A stretch of DNA of 64,000 nucleotides from Chlorella sorokiniana (GCA_025917655.1 CP084617.1:744001-808000); one strand, 5' to 3'. Counted from the stretch's first letter, positions 1 to 11,401 are shown. The notes: a model not told the origin generated them from the sequence alone. Numbers and translations: made by a program.

Positions 1-2691
1 CACAAGCATCTGGAGCAGCAGCTGCGGCGGGGGTGGCGCGCCAGGCTGCAGCCGGGCGCTGTGCAGGCCCTCTGCCCAACCCACCCAAGAACTTGGCGGC
101 ACCCGCGCTGCGGTCCAGCGACGCCTCTCGGGCCACCTTGAAGGGGGACACCATGCCTGGCGGGTGCGGCAGCAACGGGAGAACCTCAGCTGAGTGCACA
201 GCAGGAAGGATGATGGCGCGAGCTCTCACTGGCGCACGACAGTGCAGCAGCTGGCTGTCCAGCTGGCGGGTGGCCCGCAGGCCGCGTGGACCAGAAGGCA
301 AGAAGGCAGTGCAGCGGCGGACCCCCACCCCAGTGGTGGTAGGCCGACAGGCGGCTCACGCCGTCCCGCTGCATGGCGTCGTTGCGCCGCGCCGCATACG
401 CCGACAGGCCTCGCCTGCAGGGGGACAGCGAGTGCGGGGTTGTGGAGGGCGTCCAGGACGAACCCCCACCCCACACACCCACCCACACACACAGGAACAA
501 GATCCGGCGGGACAGCCAGGATTCGCTTGCTTGACGATGGTGGCGAATCTGCAGCACTGCTGCTTTGCAAGGCGGCAGCGAGGTCCCTCACTTGCGGAAG
601 CGCTCCCAGCGGGAGTAGCCCGCGCTGCTGCCGCCGACCAGGTGCGTCACGGCGGGCACGCTGTGGTCAAGGCCCGGGCAGCGCTGCAGCAGCTGCACCA
701 GGTGCTGGTGCAGCTGCAGCGGCGGCAGGGCTGCCAGGTCCAGAGGCTCCCAGCCCAGCCAGCCGGGCTCGGCCAGGTGTGGCGGCAGAGGTGGCAGGCC
801 GCTCAAGTCGGCTGGCGCCACGGCGGCGGGACCCACCACCGCCGCCGCCGCCGCTGTCCCCGTCGGCTGCCGCGCGGCAGGCGGTACATACGTGCGGCTG
901 ATGCGCTGCTTGCGCTGTGCCTCGGTAGCGGACCGAAAGGCGTAAGCCCTGCGTTGTGTCAGGGAAGGAAGCCGTTACTGGTGCAAACACTGACGAATCC
1001 AGCACAGCATACTCCGCAGGCAGGCGCAGTTTCCAGTCTCCCGACACACACACCCTGCTCACTTCTCGTGGCACTTGCGCACCAGGCGCATGGGCAGCAG
1101 GCACGCCGCATCCACCGCCGCCAGCTGCACCCCCGGGGCAGCGCCGCCGCCAGCCCCTGCAGCGCGTCGGCGTCCGGCGGCACCGGCATGTCTTCGGTCA
1201 CCACCGCAGCTGCACGGGAGGCCAGCCGCACCAGAGCCCGCCAGCCGGCTGCACGTTGCGCGGGGGCAGCAGGAAGAAAGAAGAAGTTGCGCGGTGGGGA
1301 CAGATGCGGGCGAGTGCCGGCTTGAGGGGTGCGGCAGGAGAGCGCCGAGCTGCAAGTGCAGCCGCGGGCTGGCAGGGGCGCACCGCTCTGTTGGTAGCCG
1401 GGCAGCGGGCGGAAGCCGTCGAAGCCGGGCTGGAAGGGGTCTCGCGCCGCCGCCGCCCGCCCCCACTCCTCCTGCTGCGCCAGCTCAGCGGGGCCCAGCG
1501 GCTGGGAGCACCCCTCTAGATAGACCAGCAGCGGCACGCCCTGCAGAGCGCCGCAAACGCCAAGCGCGGCCAGCATGTCAACGGTGCAGGCGGCATTAGG
1601 AACATGAAGCAGGAGAGGGGAGGGGAGCTGGCGCACCGCAACCCGCTCAAGACGACACCTCGAGGTGCTGGTTGTACCCCCCCCCCCCCCCCCGCGCCCC
1701 CGCGCCCCCCGCCCTCCCGTTTTGCCCACCTGCTGCTGCAGCCCCGCTGCGCATCCCGCAACCCTTCCAGTACGAATTTGTACCGCCGAACAGAGGCGTA
1801 GGGGTGGCTGGCCAGCAGGAAGCAGGCCACGAGCAGCGGCAGGCCCAGGTGACGCGCCGCCGCCGCTGCGGCATCCAGGGCCGGGTTCTCGTGCCCCGTA
1901 CCGCCGTCTTCATCCAGTACAGCACAAACTGCGGCTCTGCCGGCTGGCCTGCGTGCTGCTGCTGCTGGTCTGCCTGCGCCTCGGCAGTCTGCTGTCGAGC
2001 AGGCAGCTCACGCGGCACCGGGCACACGCGCTCCGCGATCAGCGGCGGCAGGGCAGCCAGCCAGGGCAGGTGGCGGGCCGCCGCGCTGCTCGGCAGCGGC
2101 GAGCTCGCGTGGGCGGCTGCAGGGGGAGGCCCCCGCGGCCTGCTGCTGCGGCGGCTGCTGCTGCTCCGGGCTGGTAGGGAGGGCAGGCTGGGAGTGAAGC
2201 GGCTGTGGCACCCGCCCACCGGGCTGCTGCCCCTGGCCGGCGCGAGCCGCAACATCGCCCGGCCCCAGCTCGGCCTCGGCTGCCGCCCCCAGGCCGTCCT
2301 GCTGCGCTTGCGCCACCTGCTGGAAGTAGGCGGTGATGGAGCGCTGCTCGCGCCGCTCCTGCCGCCGCTGCCGCTCCGCCTCCAGCGCCGACAGGGAGCC
2401 CCAGCGGTCCAGCGCCACCCGCTCCAGGCTCTCCTTGGAGTACAGCTTCATTGGGGGGCCTGAGCGAGCGCGCGGATTGGCGCGCTCCTCGTGATCCAGA
2501 CTGTCCAGCTGCAGGGAGGGCACGGATGTGGGGCTTGCTGGCGGCCGCATTGGGTGCCACCGCAACGCTGCCCTCCTGCTCAGGCGCCGACAGGTGCTGG
2601 CGCCCCGACTTACGTCTTTGTCTGTCAGGCAGTAAAGGGTGCGTGCCTGCGTCTTAGGCACCCATTTCGAGCGATCAAGGCGCGGCGCCAT
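1..2691 (-). CDS. DNA photolyase with N-terminal XPA-like domain (3' end outside window)
   Basis: Predicted light-dependent DNA repair flavoprotein. Exon 1 (2691-2614) reads KWVPKTQARTLYCLTDKD and joins in phase 0 to an exon starting at 2508 that contains PPMKLYSKESLERVALDRWG. Together these match the C-terminal DNA-binding part of XPA/RAD14 (KTxAK..Y.L...DL, then MKLYL...V...WGS.EALE.E). A Gln/Pro-rich linker follows. The photolyase alpha/beta domain starts near 1930 (QFVLYWMKTAVRG, then HENPALD and FVLEGLRD), the subfamily that carries VLYWMQ. Later exons give VVTEDMPVPPD (about 1200-1150) and SAYAARRNDAMQRDGVSRLS (about 410-350). The FAD-domain stretch ending VSPFKVAREAS lies near 150, and the gene continues past base 1. 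The frame breaks at a C run at 1894-1897, exactly between VRG and HEN. The start could also be the in-frame ATG at 2748. Photolyase identity is firm. The XPA resemblance is strong by eye but unsearched. Confidence 0.82.
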
Positions 2692-3579
2692 TCCTGCGGA
2701 ACCACGAGCCACCCACAGCTTGCCGTTGCCAGTCACGACGTCTCCCAAAGCTCAGGCAGCATTGCAACAGTGACTGTGCGGCGCTGCGGTGGCCCGGCTG
2801 GGCGGGCAGCCCCGCGCTGTGCGCGCTCAGGCGGTGGCGCTTGCGGCGGAGGTAGAGATTTGAGGTTACAGTCGCAGGACGTCACATCGCGAGTTGATCG
2901 ACAGTGTGACAGTGTCCGCAGTATCAACCATCCCAATCACGCCATCCTTGACACAGGCCAAGTTGCTCTGGGTCGTCGCTGGGGCACGCTGCGGTGACCC
3001 ATTGCGGTCGCCATCAACTGCAACTCACAGTGGGCGCCCGCAAGCTAGGCAGCCCGGCACATAGTCCTGCTCAGAGGAGAGGGAGAACAATGCGTGATGG
3101 AATGCGTGATTCAGGTCACATGACGACAAGAGCGTGGCCGGCAATTCCCCGCAGCACTGCAACTCACGAGATGCCCGCCGCCACTTGCTGCACCAGGCGC
3201 ACAGGGCTGAGCAAAACCATCTTCACGCCACGCACAAACGTCCTTCCCCTGCGAATGGCGTAATATCAACTTAAGATCAGGCCGCAGTGCAGGCTTCGCT
3301 TCGGCGAAGTTTCCCTCACTCGCTCACCTGCCAGTGCGTCTCATGTTTGTCCCGGGTCGCAGTATTCGCAGGTGTATCCAACGCAATTACTCGATGAGAG
3401 GCAAGTGTGAGAGCCACAGCCCGTTGCAAGCTAAGAGTGCCCTTGCGCTGCTGACAATGCCAGCTTCCATTGAGCTTCCAAGACTTTGATCAGGGCTGCA
3501 GTAGATCAGGCCTGCAAATGCTCAAGTTGCATTTCAAAGTCCTGACAACAGTAATGCCACCGCCACAGCAGCAGCCTGC
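2692..3579. other. Intergenic, upstream of photolyase and downstream of Tudor/TFIIS-N gene
   Basis: About 0.9 kb with lower GC than the flanking genes. It should hold the photolyase promoter and the 3' end of the Tudor-domain gene. I see no ORF with family resemblance, no RNA gene and no repeat. Confidence 0.5.
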
Positions 3580-6500
3580 TCAAGGATCAACATCCATCTC
3601 CACCTCGCCCGCCGTCTCAGCAGGCGCTGCGAGCGCCGCCGCTGCCTGCGCCGCCGCTTGCTGCGCGGCCGCCTGCTGCGCGGCCTGCTGCACCGCGGCG
3701 GCGTGCTGCGCGTTCAGGCGTGCTGCCGCCTCTTGCGCCGCAGCCAGTGCATCCCTGGCCGCTGGCGGGGGCTTGCTTTCCACAGGAGCCCCCGCGCAGG
3801 CGGCGGCGGGCGGGCGCCGGCGGCTCCTCAGCCTTCACCTGAGGCAGCGCATCCAGCGCCGCCTGCAGCGGCCCCTTGGCCGGCTGCTGCAGCGCCTGCA
3901 GCGCCTTGTCCTCTGCAAGCGAAATAAGCAGCGCGGTCACACCAGAAGGCCAGATAAAGAAAACAACGCTGGGCCGCAGCAAGCGGCGAGGCGCGGCAGC
4001 CAGCGCTCCCAGGGCCTCGAGCAGAGGGCGCAGCAGCGGGGCCCTTTTGCTGCGCGGCCCGCGGCGCTTGCCTGCCGCCTTGACGTCCTCAGCTGTGAAG
4101 CGCGCCACGTCCTGCGCCCGCACCAGCCCCGTCAGCACGCAGTAGCGCAGCAGGGGGCGGTGTGCCTCGCTCTGCGGAGAAGCGGGGGGGAGGGCAGACA
4201 CGGAATCAGCACTGGGGGTCCAAACCAAACAGATTGCAACGGGAGGCAGGGGGTGGGGGCCGGCTGCCAGCGCAGCTCAGCCAGCTCGCTTGTGAAGCCC
4301 CGCCTGCGCCCTCAACCAGCGCGCTGCCTCAGAAGAAGCACGATGGAAGGGGCAGGGCGCAATGAACAAGAGAGATGGCCAGCGGGCTGGGCGGCAGCGG
4401 GGGCCGCACCTGCGGCGCCAGGTGGTCAAGGCGGCGCGCACCGCCCGCATGTACGCGACCGAGGCGGTGCCGCCTGTGGGGAGGCAACAGACGGGGACAA
4501 GCAGCGCGGCAAGGTGTGCAGCAGTGGCGTGCGCGCGAGTGTGGCGCCCACACACCCGCATGGCAGCCGTAACAAACCCTCCCTGCCCCCGGCAGGTGAT
4601 CAAGCACGCAGTCACTGGAGGGCTGCAGCAGGCGCCCCCTGGCGCACCCGGCCCCTGTGGTCCTCCCACAGCTGCTGCTCCAGCTCCAGCGCGGCGCCCA
4701 GCGGCGTTGCGGCGGGGTTGAGCGCCAGCAGCAGCACCTGGATGGCGGCGTCGCGGTGCCAGTCGCCTGGGTGTGGGGGTGGGTGGGGAGTGGGAGTTGT
4801 CAGTGAAAGCCGTGGAGGGGTGGGCATGCACAGCGCAGGGCAAAGCAGGGAGGACAGCAAGGCGGCCGTGGCTTGTTCCTAGGGGGCCCCAAGAATCGCA
4901 GGCTGCACAGCAGCAGCCCTGCTCCTCCGCGCCAACTCCTTGCCTGTGCTTTCAAAGGCCAGGAAAGGCTCCGGCTCAGGCGCTTCGCCAGCCTGCTGCC
5001 CCTGCTGCGGCGTGGCGGCGACCGCGGGCAGCTCCGCCGACCCCGCCTTGCGCTCCCTGCCAGCATGCTGCTGATGCTGCTGGGCCGCCTGCTGCTGAGG
5101 CGGCTGGGCCGGCTGCAGGGGCTGCAGCGGCTTGACCTCGTCAAAGACAGAGGTGGAAGCCGCGAGCGCGGGCCGGCCGCTGCTGCCCAGCCGCTGCGCC
5201 CGCCAGCCGCCTGGCCCGGCCCCGGCCGCTGCTGCGGCCTGCGCCCCGCTGCGGGGCCAGCAGCAGCGGCGCCGCCGCCTCCCTGCTTGGTCAGCGACTT
5301 CCAGTGGTGCAGCAGCCCGTTGGCTGCCCGGTGCAGCTCTCGGTGGCTGGTGTCCAGGCGGGCACCGTACTCGTCCGCCCACGAGCGCTTCTCGCCGACC
5401 GACCCGCGGCCCAGCTTGCCCACCACCATGGGCAGCTGCAGCGCTTTCTCCACTGCGCAGCCACGGGGAGAAGTCGAGAGGGAGTGCGAGGGTGAGGCAA
5501 AGCAAGGCAGCGCTGCACTGCAAGCTTTCTCTTTTGGGGGGTTCAGGCGTGCCCCTGGCCTGTGCGCCCCAGCAGGGAGAGGAATGAAGGGGGAGAGGAA
5601 GCATGGGCGGGGCTGCAGGCGGCGGCAGCGCAGCAGCGGCGCCGCGCGCCCCACCTGAGGGCAGGTTGTTGACCTGGCGCAGGTGGTCGGCGGTGACCGG
5701 CAGCTCCCGCAGCTCCCGCAGCAGCTCCGCCATGCGCTCCCCCACCTGCGGCGGCAGCGCAGCGCACGCAGCGTGGGCGGGCAGGAGCAGGCGGCAGTGG
5801 GGGCAGCCGGCAGCGGCAGCAGCCACGGCGCTCCAGACGATGGAGAGGTGTGTCTATCGGCCGAGCCCATGGCGGCGTGCGGCGTGCATGCCACGCCAGC
5901 GCGCACTTTTCCCCTCATAAACGGTGAACAACGGGAAGCCGGCCCCGCGGCCCCCCACCTGCGCCGCCCGTTCGTACTCGGCCCGCAGCTCCAGCAGCGC
6001 CTCGCGCTTCGCCAGCAGCTCTGCAGGGCCGGGGCCAGCCTGTCTGGTCAAGAACGGTGGTGCGGGACGACGCAAGGGCACCCGCTTGGTGTGCATGCGT
6101 GTGTGTGGATGCGGTGTGTGATCCGCCATGTTTGCACTTTGTCTGCTGGCCAACGTTGGGACCAACCAAGCAAGGAACGGCCCTGCCGCGGAGCAGGCGC
6201 GCGGCAATGGCCGGCGGCCCCAGACCTCCACACGCTGCCCACCTGTGACCAGAGGGTGCTGCTGGGGCGCCGCCTCGGGCGCCGGGCCCCCTTGCCCTTC
6301 CTGGCGCTGCCGGGGACGCAACGTCGGCGGCGGCCGCCGCCTGCTCCGCTCCTTCTGCCGGCACGGCCCCTTGGGCCCCGGGCTGCCGGCCGGCGCTGCC
6401 GGGCTTGGCCTCACCAGGGCGGCTGAGCCGCCGCCGCTTGGGCTCGGCGCCGCCGTCGTCGAGCGCTGCATCGGGCGCCCCCTCCTCTGCACCAGGGAGC

Positions 6501-8493
6501 CAGACATGCGTAGGTTGAGGCCCGATGCAGCATTCAATACTCGCAACAGGGCAGGGATGCAGCGCCAGTGATGTGACGGGCTGGCTTGCAGGCCTTGCCT
6601 GCCGGCGGGGTGTGCTCCGTCGCTTGGTCCCCGCCCGCCTGCCCAGGACGCTGTCGCCCGCGCTTGTTGTTGCGCCGCTGCTGCCCGCCGCCAGCGCCGG
6701 GCGCCTCCTGTTGGGTAACCCCGCTACCGGAGCGGCGGCAGCTGCAGGCGCCGCACCTTCTGCTGGCAGCTCCTCGGCTGGTCCAGCCGCCGCTGGTGCT
6801 TCCTCTGCGGACGGCCTCCAGCAGCTGCAGGCAGCCCTGCTGTTTCCTCTGCTGCTGCACCCCCGCTGCCGGTGCGGCGGCAGCTGCTGGCACGGCAGGC
6901 GCGTCCTGCATGCCCAATTCAGCGGGCGGAGCTGCCGCTGCAGAGGGCGCGCCCAGACCGGGCGCAGCATCCAGGGCAGCGGCGGCCTCTGGCGCAGGGG
7001 GCGGCACCAGCCTGCGCTGCGGGCGCCGCAGCATCAGCTTCGCTGCCGGCCGCCCGTGCGTCGGTCGCTGGCTGCTGCGTGCTGTTCGCCATCACGTGGG
7101 TGTGCACCCACGTCCTCACTTTGTTGCGGGTGCTTTGGTCGGGGACGGCGGGCTTGGAAGTAGGCTGCTGCTGCTGCTGCTGCTCCTGCTGCTGGCCAGC
7201 ATCGACTGAAAGGGCTTCGGCTTCATCGGCCGGAGGCGCAGCGGCTTGAGCAGCCGCTAGCGCTCCATCAGAGTCCGCCCGGCATCCGCATCTGCAGCTG
7301 CCCCGCCCCTCGCTTCCACGGCCGCTGCCTCCGGGCCAGCTGCCGGCTCGCTGTCGCCCTCTGCAGCGGCCTGCCCGCCTCGCCTGCCGCGCCCGCGCAC
7401 GCTGCCCTGGCGCTTGGGCTGCGCTTCGCCACCCCGACCTGCGCCCCTGCCCCTGCCCCTGCCCCTGCCCCTGCCCCTGCCCCGACTCCGGCCTGCAGTG
7501 CCGGAAGCTGCCTCATGCCCGCCGTGCGCCTCTGCCTCTGCCTCCGCCGCAGCTGCGCCGGCGCCGGGCGGCTCTGTCTCCGCCGCCCTCCAGCGCCCGT
7601 CGGTCGACGAGAGGATGGCGCCTGGGCCGTAGGGGTCCTCGGCCTCGTCGACATTCCAATGCACGCAGGTTTCTGTGATCAGATTATGCCATTCCTGGGG
7701 AGGAATGGGGAGCAGGGCTGTGGGCCGATTGCCGTGTGCAAAGCATGCCAGCGCGCGGCAGCACAGGCTTCTGCCGCCAGGCGGCGGCGCTTACCTCTTC
7801 GTCGGGGTATTCGAGAAAGTGTTGCCCCTTTTCCTTCAGGTACTTCTTGACCTTGCCCTGCAGGCACGCGCGGCTCGGGTGAGGGAGCGGCTTGGGGCAG
7901 GCTGGGGCGCGCGTGAGCGCTGGCTGGGCGCGCCGCGGCATCAGCCCCCCGTCGTGCGCCGTGAGCAGCACCCAAGCGGCGGCTTGCCTTGTAGAACTCG
8001 CCCTCAGAGTGGTCGTCGTCAGTCCACCACCACACGCCCACCACCCGCCTGCATGCGATGGGGGGGGCAGCACATCGTCACATGTCTGCGAGACGCAGCC
8101 GCTGCCCCTGGGAGCCAAAGTGGGGCCCTCGCAAATACGAGCAGCGGCCGAGAGCACCCACCCCACGAGCTCTTCCGGGGTGAAGGGCACTTCCGTGGTG
8201 TTGGCCTGGGGCGGCTCTGAGTCCAGTTGAGGCTCCGCTTTCTTGCCCGCCTTTTGCCCCGACCTCTGCTTGCCCTGCTGCTTCTGCTGGCCGCCGCCCC
8301 CACTGGACAGCCGTGAATGTGGGCGCTGGCCCTTTGCACCACCAGCGCGCCGGCCTGGCTCAGCAGAGGGCTCGCGCGAGGGAGGCGCAGAGTGCTGGCC
8401 TGCAGCGCTGCGGGTCCGGCGCAGGGCAGCTGCACTCACGTCGGCAGACACTGTACGTCCAACTACAGGTTCATCGTCGCTGCTGCTGGACAT
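3580..8493 (-). CDS. Nuclear protein with Tudor-like and TFIIS-N-like segments, RG repeats
   Basis: Multi-exon gene, probably a chromatin or transcription regulator. The start MSSSSDDEPVVGRTV lies at 8493. Exons near 8040-7800 encode VWWWTDDDHSEGEFYK, GKVKKYLKEKGQHFLEYPD and then VHWNVDEAEDPYGPGA, which resembles the Tudor/PWWP-like fold of plant PDS5-type proteins (VWWP.D..FYEG.V..Y...H...Y.DGD.E). A Gly-Arg repeat encoded by a CCCCTG hexamer array (about 7443-7482) and a Lys/Arg-rich nuclear-type segment near 6440 follow. Exons at about 5760-5300 give ELLRELRELPVTADHLRQ and later ELHRAANGLLHHWKSLTKQ, resembling the TFIIS N-terminal (LW/TND) helical bundle. The last exon is Ala/Gln-rich and ends EVEMDVDP at a TGA at 3580. 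An intron with a GC donor is likely at 7987. Precise function is unknown. Confidence 0.6.
7443..7482. repeat. CCCCTG hexamer repeat encoding Gly-Arg repeats
   Basis: Six to seven copies of CCCCTG on the + strand. Read on the - strand they encode alternating Gly-Arg within the Tudor/TFIIS-N gene, a nucleic-acid-binding RG-type segment. Confidence 0.8.
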
Positions 8494-9139
8494 GCTGCTG
8501 GCAGCGCCTGCAACACAGGAGGGCAGAAGAACTCCCTTCCTTGATGAGCGATCAGTTGAGGGCTCCCGCTAAGACGAATGCGCATCATGGTGGTCCGCAC
8601 AACATCAGATTCTCAAGGACTCACCTTCAACCTCACTCGCCCCACAAAAAATGGCAACGTGGGCAAGCTCTTTGGGGGATGCTATAACGGCATGATGCGG
8701 CTGTATCCGCCGATACCGCGTGGAGGTTTTGAGACGGCAAACGCCTGAAGAATTTCCTATGCAGCGGTACAAGCTATCGTACAGCCACTGTAATGGGCTA
8801 GAGGCAGCCCGACACGCAGTAGGCCGCTCCACAGGTTGTCGCATCCGCTCAAGCTTCATCTGTCGTGTCCGCGAGGTGAGCCATGTCGTTGAGCTTTGTG
8901 CCGAAGCTCGCAATGCATATCGAGTTGCCGCCCTGTTCTCGCCCCGAGAACAGCCGGCACGGCACGTTCTTCGCGAGCGCTCGTGCCGCCCCTGCCTCGC
9001 GGGTGTTCTGAGCAGGGGCACTTCACGCTCACTCACCACACTCACCCTGGCCATGCTTTTGCCCGGCGGCCACTGCGGTGGATGCACGGGCACGTATTGC
9101 TGTGGGAAGAGGGGCTGCTTGCTCATCGCACCCCGCTGC

Positions 9140-9173
9140 CCGAAACCCTAGCCACCTTGCACGAAACCCTAGC
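9140..9173 (+). promoter_or_regulatory. Two telo-box-like motifs upstream of metallothionein
   Basis: Two perfect copies of CGAAACCCTAGCC at 9140-9152 and 9161-9173, 21 bp apart start to start (about two helical turns). AAACCCTA is the plant telo-box core, known in promoters of plant growth and translation genes, and also equals the plant-type telomere unit. A regulatory role here is inference. Confidence 0.5.
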
Positions 9174-9183
9174 CTAATAGCTC

Positions 9184-9213
9184 GTCACCCACCCTGGCGT
9201 CACCCACCCTGGC
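9184..9213 (+). promoter_or_regulatory. Perfect 15-bp tandem repeat near the metallothionein promoter
   Basis: GTCACCCACCCTGGC occurs twice in tandem (9184-9198, 9199-9213), 68-97 bp upstream of the metallothionein ATG. It could be a paired factor-binding site. Function is not established. Confidence 0.45.
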
Positions 9214-9280
9214 ATCAGTGCGCCTCCCACCCCCTTCCTGCAGCCTCCCCTCTACATCGATCAACTCCCTGATCATCACC

Positions 9281-9599
9281 ATGGTCTGCCCGGTTTGCAA
9301 GGACGGTTGCCAGTGCCCGGCCGGTGGCTGCGAGTGCGGCGACGAGTGCACCTGCTGCAAGTCGTGCCCCAAGTGCAAGGACAGGTGCGCGCAAGCGGTT
9401 CCCCTGGCCAGCTGCTGCCGCAGTGGCGCTTATGGCTGTGTGTGCCTGGATAGCGCACACTGCACATGCGCGTCAGGTGGTCGCACTCCGGCTTGCCCCC
9501 GCTGCTGTATGTGACCCCACCCTTCATTCTGGCTGCAGCTGCTCCTGCGCCGAGAGCTGCGGGTGCGGCCCCGAGTGCACCTGCTGCTCCAAGAATTGA
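9281..9599 (+). CDS. Metallothionein, two exons, 54 residues
   Basis: Small Cys-rich metal-binding protein for Cu/Zn/Cd buffering in the cytosol. Exon 1 is 9281-9384 (ATG in TCACCATGG context). The GT-AG intron is 9385-9538. Exon 2 is 9539-9599 and ends in TGA, joining in phase 2 so that AG|C gives Ser35. The protein has 18 Cys in CxC, CxxC and CC patterns, in two halves (CECGDECTCCKSCPKC and CSCAESCGCGPECTCC), and contains no aromatic residues. This is typical of plant and algal metallothioneins, which run 45-80 residues. Reading through the intron would add a long unrelated tail, which supports the splice. It is divergent from the Tudor-domain gene and tail-to-tail with the UCH gene. A TGTAA lies 166 bp past the stop. 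Confidence 0.93.
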
Positions 9600-9764
9600 C
9601 TCCCCAGCACGCGCTGAATGCAGCCCTCGATGGCCACGCCAAGTGGTGCACCCTGGTTTGCAGCGTGACAGGCGGCGCTGCCATTCTTTGACAAGAAGCA
9701 GGGCACTTTCGCTCATTGTCCATGCCATGGCAGCGTGCTGCTTGCCTTTCAACTATGCTGATCA

Positions 9765-9769
9765 TGTAA
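9765..9769 (+). terminator. TGTAA poly(A) signal for metallothionein
   Basis: TGTAA, the usual green-algal poly(A) signal, lies 166 bp after the metallothionein stop and ahead of the convergent UCH gene end. Confidence 0.5.
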
Positions 9770-9892
9770 CCGTAAAGACTCTTCAGCCAGGGGATCAGAG
9801 CAATGTCGACTCTGCGACATCAGGCCATTGATAGCAACGGTCAGATGAGGCGGAGCGTGGCCACCGCCCCCACGCTGCCCCTCCTCCCCTGC

Positions 9893-11401
9893 CTAGCCGC
9901 TGCCGCCGTCTGCCGCCGCCAGCGCAATGAGGCTGAACTGGATGGAGCTGGCGCGCTCGATGAACTCCTCCCGCACCACCCGCGCCGCCGCCTGCAGCAG
10001 CTCGCCCTCGCCGCACGGGCCGTGGTTGATGGGGCCCGCCTTCCTGCAGCGGCGTGCACAGCGTGGCTTCAGCTGTGGGGAACAGGCAAAGCGTGGCTCC
10101 AGCCGCGGGAAGGTGCCAGCCAAGGCAGCCGCGAGCTCCTGCTGCAGCCCCCAAGCGTGGCGGTGCACCTGCGGCCGCCTCTGCCCCCAGCCCGCAGCCC
10201 CACCTGCCGTCCAGCTCATACAGGTACCCGTCCCTGGCCACCAGCGCGGCAAAGTGCAGGTCCACATCTTCGTCGGCAGCGGGGGCGGCGGTGGCGCCCT
10301 GCTGCGCCACAGCCTGCGGGGGGGGCCAGGGTAGCCAGGCGCAGGGCAGCCAGGCGCGTCAGCAGCACGCCACCTGGCGATGGCCGCAACTGCCGTGGCA
10401 GCCCAGGCTGCCCAGGCGGCGGTGCCGCCGCAGTACGCGATTGAGAGCTGGCAGCTGGCAGCATGGGGCTCGCCTGGTGGATGGAGTCAATGTCGGGCGC
10501 CCCCTCTGGCGGGTGCTCCAGGAAGGTGCCCCGCTGTGCGGGGTCCATGCCTTGGGTGGCGTCCAGAAACTGCTGTAGGAAGGAACCCTCGCCTGCGGGC
10601 AGGCAGCGGCAGGCGCGCCACTGTGGCACACCCGCACTCTGCTGCCCGCTGCGCTGCCTGCCTTGCTTGTTAGCTGATGCATCCCGCTCAGCTGCTGCAC
10701 AGACCGTGCAGGCAAAGCAAGCGAGCATAGCGCCCACCAATGCCCAGCGCGTCGCGGTTGTTGGCAACGGCGTGCAGCAGCGCAATGGTGCCGCACGCGT
10801 TGCCGATGGTCTGCTTCATGTAGTAGAGGGAAGGGCTGACCTGCTGGCCCTTGACCTCGATCTCGGCTGCACCAAACGTGAGCGCAAAGTCAGAGCGGCA
10901 GGCAGCCAAGCAGCGTGCGGGCGACAGCACGCATGCCGCCCAGGGCAGTACTGCATGCTCACCCTGCTCTGCCTTGCGGGCTTCCTCTGTGGCCTTGGTG
11001 ATGGGGAACAGCAGCAGTACGGCGATGACGGGGCCAGGCACCATGGCCAGCAGGTCCTGAAACAACGCAAAGACCCCTCAGCTACCCGTCACACCGGCGA
11101 CGGCCAGTGGCAGTGGCCGCACGGCCGAGCGCAGCAGTTCAGGTTGCTCCGCTGTATTCCCTCCATCCGCTGCCCATGTTCAGCATTGAGATCAGCTCCA
11201 TCTAGGCAGCGAATAACGGGACATTGGAAAAGGCTTGGATCGCTGTCCGCACTCAGCAAGAAGGCAGCAAGATGGCAGGCTCACCGGATCAAGACCATAT
11301 ACATCTGTGAATTCAAAGCTCTGAGAAGTCACCCCCAACTTCTTCGCAAACTCGTTGAGCACCTCAGGGTTGGCCTCGAGTGGGATCCACTTCTTCCCCA
11401 T
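9893..11401 (-). CDS. Ubiquitin carboxyl-terminal hydrolase, UCHL3 type (peptidase C12), 239 aa
   Basis: Cysteine protease that removes small adducts from the ubiquitin C-terminus, in cytosol and nucleus. Six exons join cleanly: 11401-11285, 11056-10963, 10866-10738, 10592-10474, 10313-10204 and 10043-9893. The total is 720 nt, or 239 residues (UCHL3 has 230). It starts [20 protein letters not shown]. The active site is present: Gln and Cys in [16 protein letters not shown], His in [12 protein letters not shown], and Asp in YLYELDGRK. It is followed by GPINHG, as in UCHL3. The intron after exon 4 has a GC donor (CAG|GCGAGC at 10473); its use restores the conserved HQ-AVAQQG stretch. The protein ends [11 protein letters not shown]. 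The gene is tail-to-tail with the metallothionein. Confidence 0.95.

Larger units (their letters stand above)
8494..9280. other. Divergent upstream region of the Tudor gene and the metallothionein gene
   Basis: About 0.8 kb between two divergent start codons. Short ORFs on both strands here show no family resemblance. The notable content is the repeated promoter motifs at 9140-9213, listed separately. Confidence 0.6.

Noticed and set aside
33-1325. 430-codon ORF on the + strand
   Set aside because: It is antisense to the photolyase exons and has no recognisable domain.
9385-9538. Read-through of the metallothionein intron giving a longer Cys-containing protein
   Set aside because: Consensus GT and AG sites are present, and splicing yields a second perfect Cys-rich half; the read-through tail does not.
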